A DNA stretch of 64,000 nt from DAHUYF01 sp035945115 (GTDB lineage: Bacteria > Pseudomonadota > Alphaproteobacteria > ATCC43930 > CGMCC-115725): NCBI GenBank assembly GCA_035945115.1, contig DASZAN010000169.1, forward strand, positions 1-64,000, given 5' to 3'. Position 1 is the first letter of the stretch, and the number at the start of each line of letters is the position of its first letter. The position numbers and the translations under genes are program-made. Below, piece by piece: positions 10,774 to 20,697 of this stretch. A model generated the notes under the pieces. The model saw only the letters and a program-made list of their open reading frames with translations. It was not told the origin of the DNA and searched no databases.

Positions 10774-11946
10774 CTACGCCGTCTCGACAAAAAGCTCGCG
10801 GCCGATCAGCATGCGGCGGATTTCCGAGGTGCCGGCGCCGATCTCGTAGAGCTTGGCGTCGCGCAAGAGGCGGCCGGTCGGGAACTCGTTGATATAGCCG
10901 TTGCCGCCCAGCGCCTGCACCGCTTCGAGCGCCATCCAGGTCGCCTTCTCCGCCGCATAGAGGATGGCGCCCGCCGCGTCCTTGCGCGCTGTCTGGCCGC
11001 GGTCGCAGGCGCGCGCCACCGCATAGACATAGGCCTTGCAGGCGTTCATCGTCGTGTACATGTCGGCGAGCTTGCCCTGCATGAGCTGAAATTCGCCGAT
11101 CGGCTGGCCGAATTGCTTCCGCTCATGCACATAGGGAACGACGGTCTCGAGGCAGGCCTGCATAATGCCGAGCGGACCCGCGGCGAGCACGGCGCGCTCG
11201 TAGTCGAGGCCGCTCATCAGCACCTTGACGCCGTCGTTCAGCTTGCCGAGGACATTCTCCTCCGGCACCTCGCAATCCTGAAAGACCAGCTCCGAGGTGG
11301 GCGAGCCGCGCATGCCGAGCTTGTCGAGCTTTTGCGCCGCCGCAAATCCCTTCATGCCTTTCTCGATGATGAAGGCGGTGATCCCGCGCGGCCCGGCATT
11401 GGGATCGGTCTTGGCGTAGACGACGAGCGTGTCCGCCTCTGGACCGTTGGTGATCCACATCTTGCTGCCATTCAGCACGTAGCGATCACCCTTCTTTTCG
11501 GCGCGGAGCCGCATGCCGACCACGTCGGAGCCGGCGTCCGGCTCGCTCATCGCGAGCGCGCCGACATGCGCGCCGTCAATCAGCTTCGGCAAGTATTTGC
11601 GCTTCTGCCGCTCGCTGCCGTTGCGGCGGATTTGGTTGACGCAAAGATTGGAATGGGCACCATAGGAAAGGCCGATCGCGGCCGAGCCGCGGCTCACCTC
11701 CTCCATGGCGACGACATGGGCGAGATAGCCCATGCCGGTGCCGCCATACTCCTCCTCGACGGTGATCCCATGGAGGCCGAGCGCGCCCATCTTCGGCCAG
11801 AGCTGGCGCGGAAACTTGTCGGTGCGGTCGATCTCGGCGGCGAGCGGCGCGACCTCGTCATCGGCGAAGGCGCGCACGCTGTCGCGGAGCTGGTCGATCT
11901 CGGCGCCGAGATCGAAGTCGAGCGCCGGATAGCGGTTGCTGGGCAT
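10774..11946 (-). CDS. ivd: Isovaleryl-CoA dehydrogenase
   Basis: A 390-residue flavoenzyme oxidising isovaleryl-CoA to 3-methylcrotonyl-CoA, the entry to the carboxylase steps encoded at 1.6-6 kb. ALAMSEPDAGSDVVGM and KMWITNGPEADTL are the FAD/substrate motifs. The catalytic Glu is at residue 250 in SGLDYERAVL, and the usual C-terminal Glu is replaced in IGAGTSEIRR; this pair is diagnostic of isovaleryl-CoA dehydrogenase within the family. It is the likely first gene of a two-gene unit with the methyltransferase. Electrons pass to ETF. Confidence 0.94.
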   Translation of the reverse strand: MPSNRYPALDFDLGAEIDQLRDSVRAFADDEVAPLAAEIDRTDKFPRQLWPKMGALGLHGITVEEEYGGTGMGYLAHVVAMEEVSRGSAAIGLSYGAHSNLCVNQIRRNGSERQKRKYLPKLIDGAHVGALAMSEPDAGSDVVGMRLRAEKKGDRYVLNGSKMWITNGPEADTLVVYAKTDPNAGPRGITAFIIEKGMKGFAAAQKLDKLGMRGSPTSELVFQDCEVPEENVLGKLNDGVKVLMSGLDYERAVLAAGPLGIMQACLETVVPYVHERKQFGQPIGEFQLMQGKLADMYTTMNACKAYVYAVARACDRGQTARKDAAGAILYAAEKATWMALEAVQALGGNGYINEFPTGRLLRDAKLYEIGAGTSEIRRMLIGRELFVETA

Positions 11947-12083
11947 GATCCGTCTCTCGCGTGTCCGCGGCAGTCTAATGCGAGATTACATCGGTGCAAG
12001 GAACCGCGCGCCGAGGGATACCGAGCGGGGGCGCGGCATAGAATGGGAACATCGGTCTTTGACCACCCTTCGGAGTACGTCTG

Positions 12084-12566
12084 ATGAGCCCCCGCAAAAC
12101 CGCCCTCCCGCTTGCGCTTGCCGCGCTTGTCGCGGGAACGGCCGGATTGAGCCTTCCCACCGTTCGCGACGCCATGGCGCAAGCGACCACCGCACCGCAA
12201 CAGGCGCAGCAATCTGAACATCCCCGCTTCGATCCGATGCGCCACATCGAAGGGCGCATCGCCTTCTTGAAGGCCGAGCTCAAGATCACCGACGCGCAGG
12301 CACCGCAGTTCGAGAAGGTGGCGCAGGCGATGCGCGACAACGCCAAGGAGCGGGCGCAAGCCTTCGCACAATTCCGCGGCGACCGCGACCAACCGAAAAC
12401 CGCGCTTGAGCGCTTGGAGATGCGGGCGCGCTTCGACCAGATGCGCTCGCAAGAAGCGGAGCGCTTCCTCGCCGCCTTCCGCCCGCTCTATCAGGGCCTC
12501 TCGGACGATCAGAAGAAGAGCGCCGACGAACTCTTGGCCCGCCCGCACCACTTCCACCGCCGCTGA
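12084..12566 (+). CDS. Spy/CpxP-like periplasmic protein (LTxxQ motif)
   Basis: A 160-residue exported protein with a signal peptide (ALPLALAALVAGTAGL, cleavage near AMAQA around residue 32). The mature part is helical and charged and carries the LTxxQ-type motif ITDAQAPQFEKVAQAM. A second such segment, LSDDQKKSADELLAR, lies near the C-terminus, as in Spy and CpxP. Relatives are ATP-independent periplasmic chaperones or envelope-stress modulators. It is followed 35 nt later by a small exported gene, possibly in the same transcript. A GGAG sequence lies close upstream of the ATG. Confidence 0.8.
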   Translation: MSPRKTALPLALAALVAGTAGLSLPTVRDAMAQATTAPQQAQQSEHPRFDPMRHIEGRIAFLKAELKITDAQAPQFEKVAQAMRDNAKERAQAFAQFRGDRDQPKTALERLEMRARFDQMRSQEAERFLAAFRPLYQGLSDDQKKSADELLARPHHFHRR

Positions 12567-12601
12567 TACCCGGTCAATCACCAAACCAGGAGAGACGACC
12601 C

Positions 12602-12847
12602 ATGAATCTTGACCGCCGCACCGTCCTCGCCGGCGTCACCATCGCCGGCGTGAGCACCGTGACCAACATCGCCGAGGCGCAAGAGCGGCACCCCGAAATC
12701 CGCCGCGCCATCGCCGCCTTGGAGCGCGCCAAGGACTATATGCAGCACGCCGCGCACGATTTCGGCGGCCACCGCGCCGAGGCGCTCGAGGATTGCGACC
12801 GCGCCCTCCGCCAGCTGCGATTGGCGCTGCAGTTCGACAAGCGGTAA
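12602..12847 (+). CDS. Small exported helical protein, function unknown
   Basis: An 81-residue protein. The N-terminus MNLDRRTVLAGVTIAGV has twin Arg followed by a short hydrophobic stretch, a possible Tat-type signal, with a likely cleavage site after IAEAQ. The remainder is helical and rich in Ala, Arg and His (RRAIAALERAKDYMQHAAHDF), ending in a heptad-like LRQLRLALQF. An AGGAGAGACG ribosome site precedes the ATG. The family is not named here, but small exported helical proteins of this pattern occur widely in proteobacteria. Confidence 0.7.
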   Translation: MNLDRRTVLAGVTIAGVSTVTNIAEAQERHPEIRRAIAALERAKDYMQHAAHDFGGHRAEALEDCDRALRQLRLALQFDKR

Positions 12848-12855
12848 CGAGCGCG

Positions 12856-12972
12856 CCCCCTCACCCTCCCATCGCTGCGCGATGGGCCCCTCCCTCTCCC
12901 CGTTGGGGCTAGGGGCAAGAATAGAGCCGGAATGTTCCCTCTCCCCTCAGGGAGAGGGTTAGGGTGAGGGGG
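12856..12972. repeat. Composite palindromic intergenic repeat
   Basis: Outer perfect 12-bp inverted arms CCCCCTCACCCT (12856-12867) and AGGGTGAGGGGG (12961-12972). Inside are two hairpins: CCCATCGC/GCGATGGG with a 3-nt loop (12868-12886) and CCCTCTCCC/GGGAGAGGG with a 4-nt loop (12937-12958). It lies between two convergent genes. The same design recurs at 53671-53790 and, partly, at 57141-57291. Confidence 0.85.
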
Positions 12973-12995
12973 AGGGCTGCGCGCGCTCGCGGAGG

Positions 12996-15290
<2,295 letters not shown>

Positions 15291-15414
15291 AGGTTCCCCT
15301 CACGCAACGAGGCCGCTTCTATACCATACCGCCGCGCGCGTGCTCACTTAACCATCACGCAAGCAACGGCGCTATGCTCCTCACAGTTGCATCCACGCCG
15401 CTATGGGGAAAGAC

Positions 15415-15858
15415 ATGCCGGCCAAGATCTCGCCGCTGAACGCCGCGGAAAACGCCTATGTCACGCGGAAGCTCGGCGAAGCGCCTGCATTCGTCACGAG
15501 GTTCTCCCCCGGCGATGCCGACCGTGCGGTGACGCTCGACAGCATGGATCGAGCGTTTGCCGCGTGGTTGTCGAGCGACCCGCAGTCATCCGACGAAATC
15601 AACCAGACCATCAATCTCGTCGGTGCGGTGTTGGGCGACACGCTCTGCCGCGAAGCCGGGTTCGCTTGGGTCATCGCCAACGATGAATACGGCACCGATC
15701 TCGCGGTCATGGCGTTGCCCGACGAGGGCGACGTGCTGGTCTATCCCGCAAATTTCGTCGCCAAACGCTGGGAGCGGCGTGAGACCGGGTTCCTCGCGGC
15801 GTCGTGCAAAGCCATCGCGGCCGACACGAAGGCGATCGCAGCGACGCACCGGAGGTGA
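15415..15858 (+). CDS. DUF3806 domain protein
   Basis: A 147-residue soluble protein. The block LGDTLCREAGFAWVIANDEYGTDLAV and the following VYPANFVAKRWE are typical of DUF3806, a family without an assigned function. No signal peptide is seen. Two ATGs are possible: 15403, and 15415 which has GGGGAAAG just upstream; the latter is preferred weakly. It is divergent from maeB and followed by tRNA-Leu on the other strand, so it appears monocistronic. Confidence 0.8.
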   Translation: MPAKISPLNAAENAYVTRKLGEAPAFVTRFSPGDADRAVTLDSMDRAFAAWLSSDPQSSDEINQTINLVGAVLGDTLCREAGFAWVIANDEYGTDLAVMALPDEGDVLVYPANFVAKRWERRETGFLAASCKAIAADTKAIAATHRR

Positions 15859-15891
15859 CAGGGTCTTCTGCGCCTCTGATTAGAAAGGAAA

Positions 15892-15978
15892 TGGTGCGGT
15901 CGAGAAGACTCGAACTTCCAAGGGGTTTCCCCCGCCAGCACCTCAAGCTGGTGCGTCTACCAATTCCGCCACGACCGC
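15892..15978 (-). tRNA. tRNA-Leu (anticodon GAG)
   Basis: An 87-nt gene on the minus strand with encoded CCA. The acceptor stem pairs GCGGTCG with CGACCGC. The D-arm segment is GGCGGAATTGGTAGACGC. The anticodon stem CCAGC/GCTGG encloses the loop TTGAGGT with anticodon GAG. A long variable arm (GGCGGGG...CCCC) is typical of class II tRNA-Leu, and the T arm GTTCGAGTC is intact. Confidence 0.97.
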
Positions 15979-16033
15979 CGAGTGGAATGGGACCGATTAG
16001 CAAATTCCGCGGCCGCTCGCAAGATCATGTAGG

Positions 16034-16693
16034 ATGCGCCGCGTGAGAACCACGGAAATCGACGCGATCGAATGGCGCGTGAGCGATGCGCCCGTGCCTT
16101 ACGAGACCGCCGTCGCCGCCATGGAAGAGCGCGTGGCATCCATCCGCGCCGGCACCGCGCCCGAGCTCGTCTGGCTCTTGGAGCATCCGCCGCTCTACAC
16201 CGCCGGGACGAGCGCGCGGGTGAGCGACCTCGTCGAGCCCAATCTCTTCCCCGTCTTCCGCACTGGGCGCGGCGGCCAATACACCTATCACGGGCCGGGC
16301 CAGCGCGTCGGCTACGTGATGCTCGACCTCCGCCGCCGCGGTGCCGACGTCCGGCGCTATGTGTGCGATCTCGAGGAATGGCTCATCCGCACCCTTGCCC
16401 TCTTCAACCTCAAGGGCGAGCGGCGGCCGGGCCGGGTCGGCATCTGGATCGACGAGGGCCGAGGCCGCGACAGCAAGATCGCCGCTATCGGCGTGCGGGT
16501 GCGCCACTGGGTGAGCTTCCACGGCGTCTCCCTCAACATCGATCCCGACCTCTCCCACTATCGCGGCATCGTCCCCTGCGGCATGGCCGAGCACGGCGTG
16601 ACCTCGCTCGCGGCCCAGGGGATCATGGTGGCCACAGCGGAGGTTGATGCCGCACTGCGGCGCGCTTTCGCCGAGGTGTTCGGCGTTCGTTGA
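16034..16693 (+). CDS. lipB: Lipoyl(octanoyl) transferase
   Basis: A 219-residue cytosolic enzyme that moves octanoate from acyl-carrier protein to lipoyl domains. The family signature RGGQYTYHGPGQ lies at residues 79-90. Lys148 in SKIAAIGVRV and Cys182 in IVPCGM form the catalytic dyad, and SFHGVSLNID is conserved. Length is normal. The upstream start MRRVRTTEID is used because the lipB fold needs residues from about 8 onward. No lipA is in the window; the gene stands alone beside tRNA-Leu. Confidence 0.95.
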   Translation: MRRVRTTEIDAIEWRVSDAPVPYETAVAAMEERVASIRAGTAPELVWLLEHPPLYTAGTSARVSDLVEPNLFPVFRTGRGGQYTYHGPGQRVGYVMLDLRRRGADVRRYVCDLEEWLIRTLALFNLKGERRPGRVGIWIDEGRGRDSKIAAIGVRVRHWVSFHGVSLNIDPDLSHYRGIVPCGMAEHGVTSLAAQGIMVATAEVDAALRRAFAEVFGVR

Positions 16694-16744
16694 ACGGCAA
16701 AAAGGCATGGACCCGCGGGTACCGAGCGTGGAACAAGTCTGCGG

Positions 16745-16845
16745 GAGAAATGATTTTCCACCATCAATTTTTCTTAAATATTTATGGATGTTTCATTACG
16801 CGCGATAAGGACTTTTTTAAGCAACGGCTCCATAAATATCATTCG
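16745..16845. promoter_or_regulatory. AT-rich leader with inverted repeat upstream of parA operon
   Basis: About 100 bp of strikingly AT-rich DNA in a GC-rich window. An 11-bp perfect inverted repeat, ATATTTATGGA (16778-16788) and TCCATAAATAT (16829-16839), is spaced 40 bp apart; the left arm overlaps a 10-bp palindrome TAAATATTTA (16775-16784). There is no coding signal. A promoter, operator or centromere-like binding site for the downstream ParA/RHH pair is inferred from position only. Confidence 0.5.
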
Positions 16846-16940
16846 ATACTTGCCCCGGAGGGATCGGGAATATCGTAAGCTCGCGCGCTCGTTGGCCGAG
16901 ACGGGCGTTCGGCGCGCGGCGCGGAAGGTTGGAGAGGTAC

Positions 16941-17651
16941 ATGCACATTATTGCCGTCGCATCACAGAAAGGCGGGTCGGGCAAGACCACGCTCGCGGGC
17001 CATCTCGCCGTGCAGGCCGATCGCGCCGGCTTCGGCACGGTGGCGCTCGTCGACACCGATCCGCAGGGCAGCCTGTCGGAATGGTGGAACGCGCGCACCG
17101 CGGAGACGCCGCTCTTCGCCCGCACCAGTGCCGGCCGGCTCGCCACCGACATCGAGCGTATGCGCGAGCTCGGCATCAAGCTTCTCGTCGTCGACACGCC
17201 CCCCGCCATCGAAGCGACCATCACCGAAGTGATCGGGCTTTGCGATCTCGTCGTGATCCCGGCGCGCCCGAGCCCGCACGATCTGCGCGCCGCCGGCGCC
17301 ACGGTCGAGCTCGTCGAACGCATGGGCAAGCAGCTCGTTTTCGTCATCAACGCGGCGACGCCACGCGCCCGCATCACCGCCGAAGCGGTGATGGCGCTGT
17401 CGCAGCACGGCACGCTCGCACCGGTCATCCTCCACCACCGCACTGGATTCGCCGCCAGCATGATCGACGGCCGCACCGTGATGGAGGTGCCGGGCGAGGC
17501 GCGCTCGGCGGAAGAGATCGCGCTGCTTTGGGAATACCTCGCGAACCGCCTCAATCGCGACTTCCGCACCATGCTGCCGAACCAGATTCTCTCGGCCGCC
17601 GCCAAAGGCGAGGACCAGCCGATCGCCGTGGGTCAGCAGGGGGCGGATTGA
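16941..17651 (+). CDS. ParA-family partition-type ATPase
   Basis: A 236-residue protein starting MHIIAVASQKGGSGKTT. The deviant Walker A has the signature Lys10 and catalytic Lys15 of ParA/MinD ATPases; LVDTDPQGSLSEWW is the A-prime motif and LLVVDTPPAIEA the Walker B. It lacks an N-terminal HTH, so it is of the short ParA (type Ib-like) class, which usually pairs with a small ribbon-helix-helix partner rather than ParB. The ATG at 16941 is preceded by GGAGAGG; an ATG at 16929 is less well placed. It is followed 2 nt later by an RHH-like gene. A role in positioning a plasmid-like or cytoplasmic cargo is inferred. Confidence 0.9.
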   Translation: MHIIAVASQKGGSGKTTLAGHLAVQADRAGFGTVALVDTDPQGSLSEWWNARTAETPLFARTSAGRLATDIERMRELGIKLLVVDTPPAIEATITEVIGLCDLVVIPARPSPHDLRAAGATVELVERMGKQLVFVINAATPRARITAEAVMALSQHGTLAPVILHHRTGFAASMIDGRTVMEVPGEARSAEEIALLWEYLANRLNRDFRTMLPNQILSAAAKGEDQPIAVGQQGAD

Positions 17652-17653
17652 GC

Positions 17654-18019
17654 ATGCATCGCGCCGCGTCGCTCACGGGATTGTTGGTGACGAAACCAGC
17701 GGCGCCGGCGCCCCAATTCGTCGCCGAAGCCACGGTCAAGCCGCTGCCGCCGCGCCCCGCACCGAAGCGCGGCAATGATGGGCTGACGCGGGTCTCGCTC
17801 CGCCTCAACTCGGCGCGCCATCTGCGCCTCCGCCTCGCCGCCGCGCATCTCGGCCTCAGCAACCACGGCATGATGGTGGCGGCGATCGACCATTATCTCG
17901 ACAACGTGCTGCCGATGCTCATGGCCGGCCGCTGCGCCTGCGTCGAAGAGGGTCGCGCGCCTGTCGGCAATTGCGCCGCCTTGGGCTTTGGCCGCGCCCA
18001 TCCGGACCGCTGTCCATGA
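17654..18019 (+). CDS. Ribbon-helix-helix-like protein with Cys-containing tail
   Basis: A 121-residue protein. After a Pro/Ala-rich N-terminus, residues 44-88 (LTRVSLRLNSARHLRLRLAA followed by HLGLSNHGMMVAAIDHYLD) have the beta-strand and two-helix pattern of an RHH DNA-binding domain. The C-terminal 30 residues carry four Cys (94, 96, 107, 120), a possible metal site that is not usual in RHH proteins. It starts 2 nt after the ParA stop, and its TGA overlaps the next ATG (ATGA), so all three genes are translationally coupled. By analogy with ParA/ParG pairs it may be the DNA-binding adaptor and autorepressor. The frame runs open upstream in the ParA shadow; the ATG at 17654 is chosen by operon spacing. 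Confidence 0.7.
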   Translation: MHRAASLTGLLVTKPAAPAPQFVAEATVKPLPPRPAPKRGNDGLTRVSLRLNSARHLRLRLAAAHLGLSNHGMMVAAIDHYLDNVLPMLMAGRCACVEEGRAPVGNCAALGFGRAHPDRCP

Positions 18020-18993
18020 GCCCCGACGGCCTTCAAGAACAATCGCGCGAGTCGGGGGCGCCTGCCGCCTCGCTGACCCTGGTGCGCGTCCAGCGCCGCC
18101 GTTCCGCGCTGCAGCCGAGCCGGAAAGCCGGCGATTTGACGCAGCGCCTGATGGAGGAAAAGGCACTGGCGCCAACGCAGACGCCGGCATCGCCGACCCC
18201 GACACCCCTCACGATCACTCCCGCAGCACCCGCGCCCAGCGTTCCGCCCCCAGCACCGGAGCCCATGCTCCTGGCGCCGCCCGCGGAAGACACGGACGCG
18301 GTCATCGCGCTGCCGGGACCGAGCGAAAGCTTTGCGCCGGCGTCCGATGACGCCGCGCCCGCGCCGATCACCGTCGCCGCAGACCGCGAGCCGATCGTTT
18401 CAGCGGAACCCGAGCCAACCTCGTTCGCTCCCGCGGACGAACCCGAGCCGCCGGTGCCGGCGTTCGCGCCGATTGCCGAGCCGCAGCCGATGCCGCTCGC
18501 GGAGCCCGCCCTCGAGATGCCAGAGGTCGCGGCTCACGACGAGGTGCCTGAGCGCGATGCGGCACCGACCGGCGCCGATGCCTTGATCGACTACTGGGAC
18601 GAACGTGCCGGCGACCGGCTCTTTCCTGCGCTGGCCGAGCTCGATCGCGAGCGCATCGCCGAGCAGTGGCCCAATACCGTTCTCCTCACCTTCGGCAACG
18701 GCGACATGCCGCGCATGACGCGGCTCGGCGAGCCCGACGGCGAGGTCGATTACAATCTCATGGTGACCGACTGGATCCTGTCGCGCGGCCGCCAAGCGGC
18801 CGAGCGCGCCGAAGCGCTTGAAGAAGAGCAGCGCTTCCCGATCGGTCGCGGCCGCGTGCGCTATCGCCTGGTCCTGCTGCCCTGCAGCAACGAAGGATCG
18901 CGCGTCGACCATATGCTCTGCCACGTCTCGCGCCTCCCCGAGCTGCCCAAGCTCGGCGCCGTCGCCTCCTTCAAACGCTGGCTCGCGTCTTAG
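18016..18993 (+). CDS. Pro/Ala-rich protein with C-terminal PAS-like domain
   Basis: A 325-residue protein. Residues about 60-185 are a low-complexity Pro/Ala/Glu linker. Residues 186-325 form a compact domain starting GADALIDYWDERAGDRLFPAL and ending in a basic SFKRWLAS. Its DYW-x-lP-x-d-i pattern and length recall the PAS_5 family of alphaproteobacteria, but the match is not certain. No enzyme motif or transmembrane segment is seen. The ATGA overlap with the RHH gene gives strong evidence of co-expression. It might be the cargo receptor or sensor of the ParA system. Confidence 0.65.
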   Translation: MSPDGLQEQSRESGAPAASLTLVRVQRRRSALQPSRKAGDLTQRLMEEKALAPTQTPASPTPTPLTITPAAPAPSVPPPAPEPMLLAPPAEDTDAVIALPGPSESFAPASDDAAPAPITVAADREPIVSAEPEPTSFAPADEPEPPVPAFAPIAEPQPMPLAEPALEMPEVAAHDEVPERDAAPTGADALIDYWDERAGDRLFPALAELDRERIAEQWPNTVLLTFGNGDMPRMTRLGEPDGEVDYNLMVTDWILSRGRQAAERAEALEEEQRFPIGRGRVRYRLVLLPCSNEGSRVDHMLCHVSRLPELPKLGAVASFKRWLAS

Positions 18994-19026
18994 TCTTTCC
19001 GACGATCTCCGCGCTGCAAGCTCAGC

Positions 19027-19126
19027 GTGCGTCCTTCGACAGGTTCAGGATGAGGTAGGTTTGGAAATGGCATCTGCGAAGTGCCACAAAGGAAGAACCT
19101 CGTCCTGAGCCTGTCGAAGGACGCAC
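19027..19126. repeat. 100-bp hairpin repeat with 30-bp arms
   Basis: Left arm 19027-19056 and right arm 19097-19126 are reverse complements at 28 of 30 positions; the core is CCTTCGACAGG/CCTGTCGAAGG. A nested TGGCA/TGCCA pair lies in the loop region. Similar sequence occurs as a dispersed repeat in many alphaproteobacteria. It separates the ParA operon from the TRAP binding-protein gene and could act as a terminator. Confidence 0.85.
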
Positions 19127-19214
19127 GAAACAGGCATGCAACGGCAAGCGCCGGCAATTTGACCCTCGCCCGCTCGCCCGGCACTATCGCGCCGCGAGAG
19201 GGGGACGCGCGGCG

Positions 19215-20231
19215 ATGAAGCGGCTTCTTCTATCCCGCCGCGCCATCCTGGCGGGAGCGGCAGCGAGCGCGATGGCAGCGCCGACACGCCGCGGCCAAGC
19301 CGCCGTTCTCGAGATGCGACAATTCCACAACCAACCGGCCGACACGCCGCTCCACCGGCGCCTCGTCGAGCTGTGGGACGCCGTCGAGCGCGAGACTGAA
19401 GGACGGCTCAAGGTGCGCGTCTTCGCCGAGAATGGCGGCATTGCCGACGGCGATCCCCAGGCGCTCCGCATGCTGCGGTCGGGCGAACTCGACTTCTTCA
19501 CGCTGATGGGCGGAATCCTCGGCGAGGTGGTCCCGGCCGCCGACGTGCAAAGCATTCCCTTCGCCTTTCGCAGCTCGGCCGAGGTCTATGGCGCACTCGA
19601 CGGCGATCTCGGCGAGCATCTGCGACGAGAATGCGCCGCGGCGGGCATTTACATGCTGCCACGAAGCTGCTTCGAGAACGGCTTTCGCCACATCACCTCG
19701 GCGCGGAAGCCCATTCGCGACCTCACCGATCTCGCGGGTCTCAAGATCAGGACGCCGCAAAGCGAGCTCTTCCTCGACGCGTTCCGCACGCTTGGCGCCG
19801 AGCCCCTCGCCATCAACGTCAACCGGCTCTATGACGCGCTCAAGGCCGGCACCGTCGAGGCGCAGGAGAATCCGCTCATCGTCGCCGCCGCCTTCCGCCT
19901 CTTCGAGGTGCAGCATTATGTGAGTCTCACCCGGCATGCCTGGTCGGGCTTCAACCTGCTCGCACATCTCGAGCGCTGGCGCGCCTTGCCCGAGGACATC
20001 CGCCGCGTGATCGAGCGTCACGCCGGACGCGTCGCCGTGCTGCAGCGCGCCGATAACGACCGGCTCAACGAACGCCTGCGCGAGGCGCTGGCTGAGCGCG
20101 GCATGGTCTTCAACGAGACCGATGTCACCGGCTTCCGCGAGCGGTTGAAACCGTTCTATGCGCGCTGGCGGGAGCGCGTCGGCGCGAAAACCTGGGCCAT
20201 TCTCGAAGCCCACGTCGGCGTGCTCGGGTGA
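19215..20231 (+). CDS. TRAP transporter substrate-binding protein (DctP family), orphan
   Basis: A 338-residue periplasmic binding protein with a twin-Arg-like signal (LLSRRAILAGAAASAMA). The DctP-family core is visible: FAENGGIADGDPQALRMLRSGELDFFTLM in the first lobe, the conserved DLAGLKIRTPQSELFLDAFRTLGA hinge, and the QENPL segment before the second lobe. No DctQ or DctM gene is adjacent; the next genes are DoxX and ABM-type. The ligand is unknown; carboxylates are usual. It must either use permeases encoded elsewhere, such as dctQM at 28.5-30.4 kb, or have another role. Confidence 0.88.
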   Translation: MKRLLLSRRAILAGAAASAMAAPTRRGQAAVLEMRQFHNQPADTPLHRRLVELWDAVERETEGRLKVRVFAENGGIADGDPQALRMLRSGELDFFTLMGGILGEVVPAADVQSIPFAFRSSAEVYGALDGDLGEHLRRECAAAGIYMLPRSCFENGFRHITSARKPIRDLTDLAGLKIRTPQSELFLDAFRTLGAEPLAINVNRLYDALKAGTVEAQENPLIVAAAFRLFEVQHYVSLTRHAWSGFNLLAHLERWRALPEDIRRVIERHAGRVAVLQRADNDRLNERLREALAERGMVFNETDVTGFRERLKPFYARWRERVGAKTWAILEAHVGVLG

Positions 20232-20253
20232 ACGGGCGCGAGGGAGGACGCGA

Positions 20254-20697
20254 ATGATCTCGGCGAAGAACTTCGATGTGAGCGAACCCGCAGTGCTGCT
20301 GCGCATCACCTGCGGCATCTTTCACCTGCCGCATCTCATACAGAAGATGAACCCATTCGAGCGCGCGCTCGGCACCTTTGCCAATTCCGGCTTCCATCCG
20401 CCCGCCCCCTGGCTCGTGCTCGCCATCGTCGTCGAGGCGCTCTGCACCATCGGCCTCACGCTCGGGATTTACACGAAATGGGCGGCGATGCTCTCGGCGG
20501 GCTTCATGCTGGTGGTGATCTACGCGATCGTCTATGCCAAGGGGTGGGTGTTCCTGTGGAATTTCGGCGGGATCGAGTTCGCCCTCTTTTGGCTGCTCGT
20601 TTCCGTCGTGGTGGCGCTCCAGGCCTGGCGCCAGGAGCGCGCTCAACAACAACCGCTGCCGCTCGGCCGGGCGGCGCCTTCACTGGGGGAACCTTGA
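20254..20697 (+). CDS. DoxX family membrane protein
   Basis: A 147-residue integral membrane protein with four predicted segments (LLRITCGIFHLPHLI, LVLAIVVEALCTIGLTLGI, MLSAGFMLVVIYAIVYA, FALFWLLVSVVVALQAW). This is the DoxX/DoxD-like topology, a family linked to quinone- or thiol-dependent redox chemistry. The ATG at 20254 follows GAGGGAGGACG. It lies 22 nt after the TRAP binding-protein gene and overlaps the next gene by one base (TGATG), so the three are probably one operon. Confidence 0.82.
   Translation: MISAKNFDVSEPAVLLRITCGIFHLPHLIQKMNPFERALGTFANSGFHPPAPWLVLAIVVEALCTIGLTLGIYTKWAAMLSAGFMLVVIYAIVYAKGWVFLWNFGGIEFALFWLLVSVVVALQAWRQERAQQQPLPLGRAAPSLGEP

Noticed and set aside
10423..12084. 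Long plus-strand frame of 553 codons
   Set aside because: It lies antisense to ivd and the methyltransferase; the translation is His/Arg-rich with no family similarity, as expected for a shadow in GC-rich DNA.
15892..19214. Genomic island at tRNA-Leu carrying the ParA operon
   Set aside because: No integrase, no duplicated tRNA end and lipB lies between; only the AT-rich leader is unusual.
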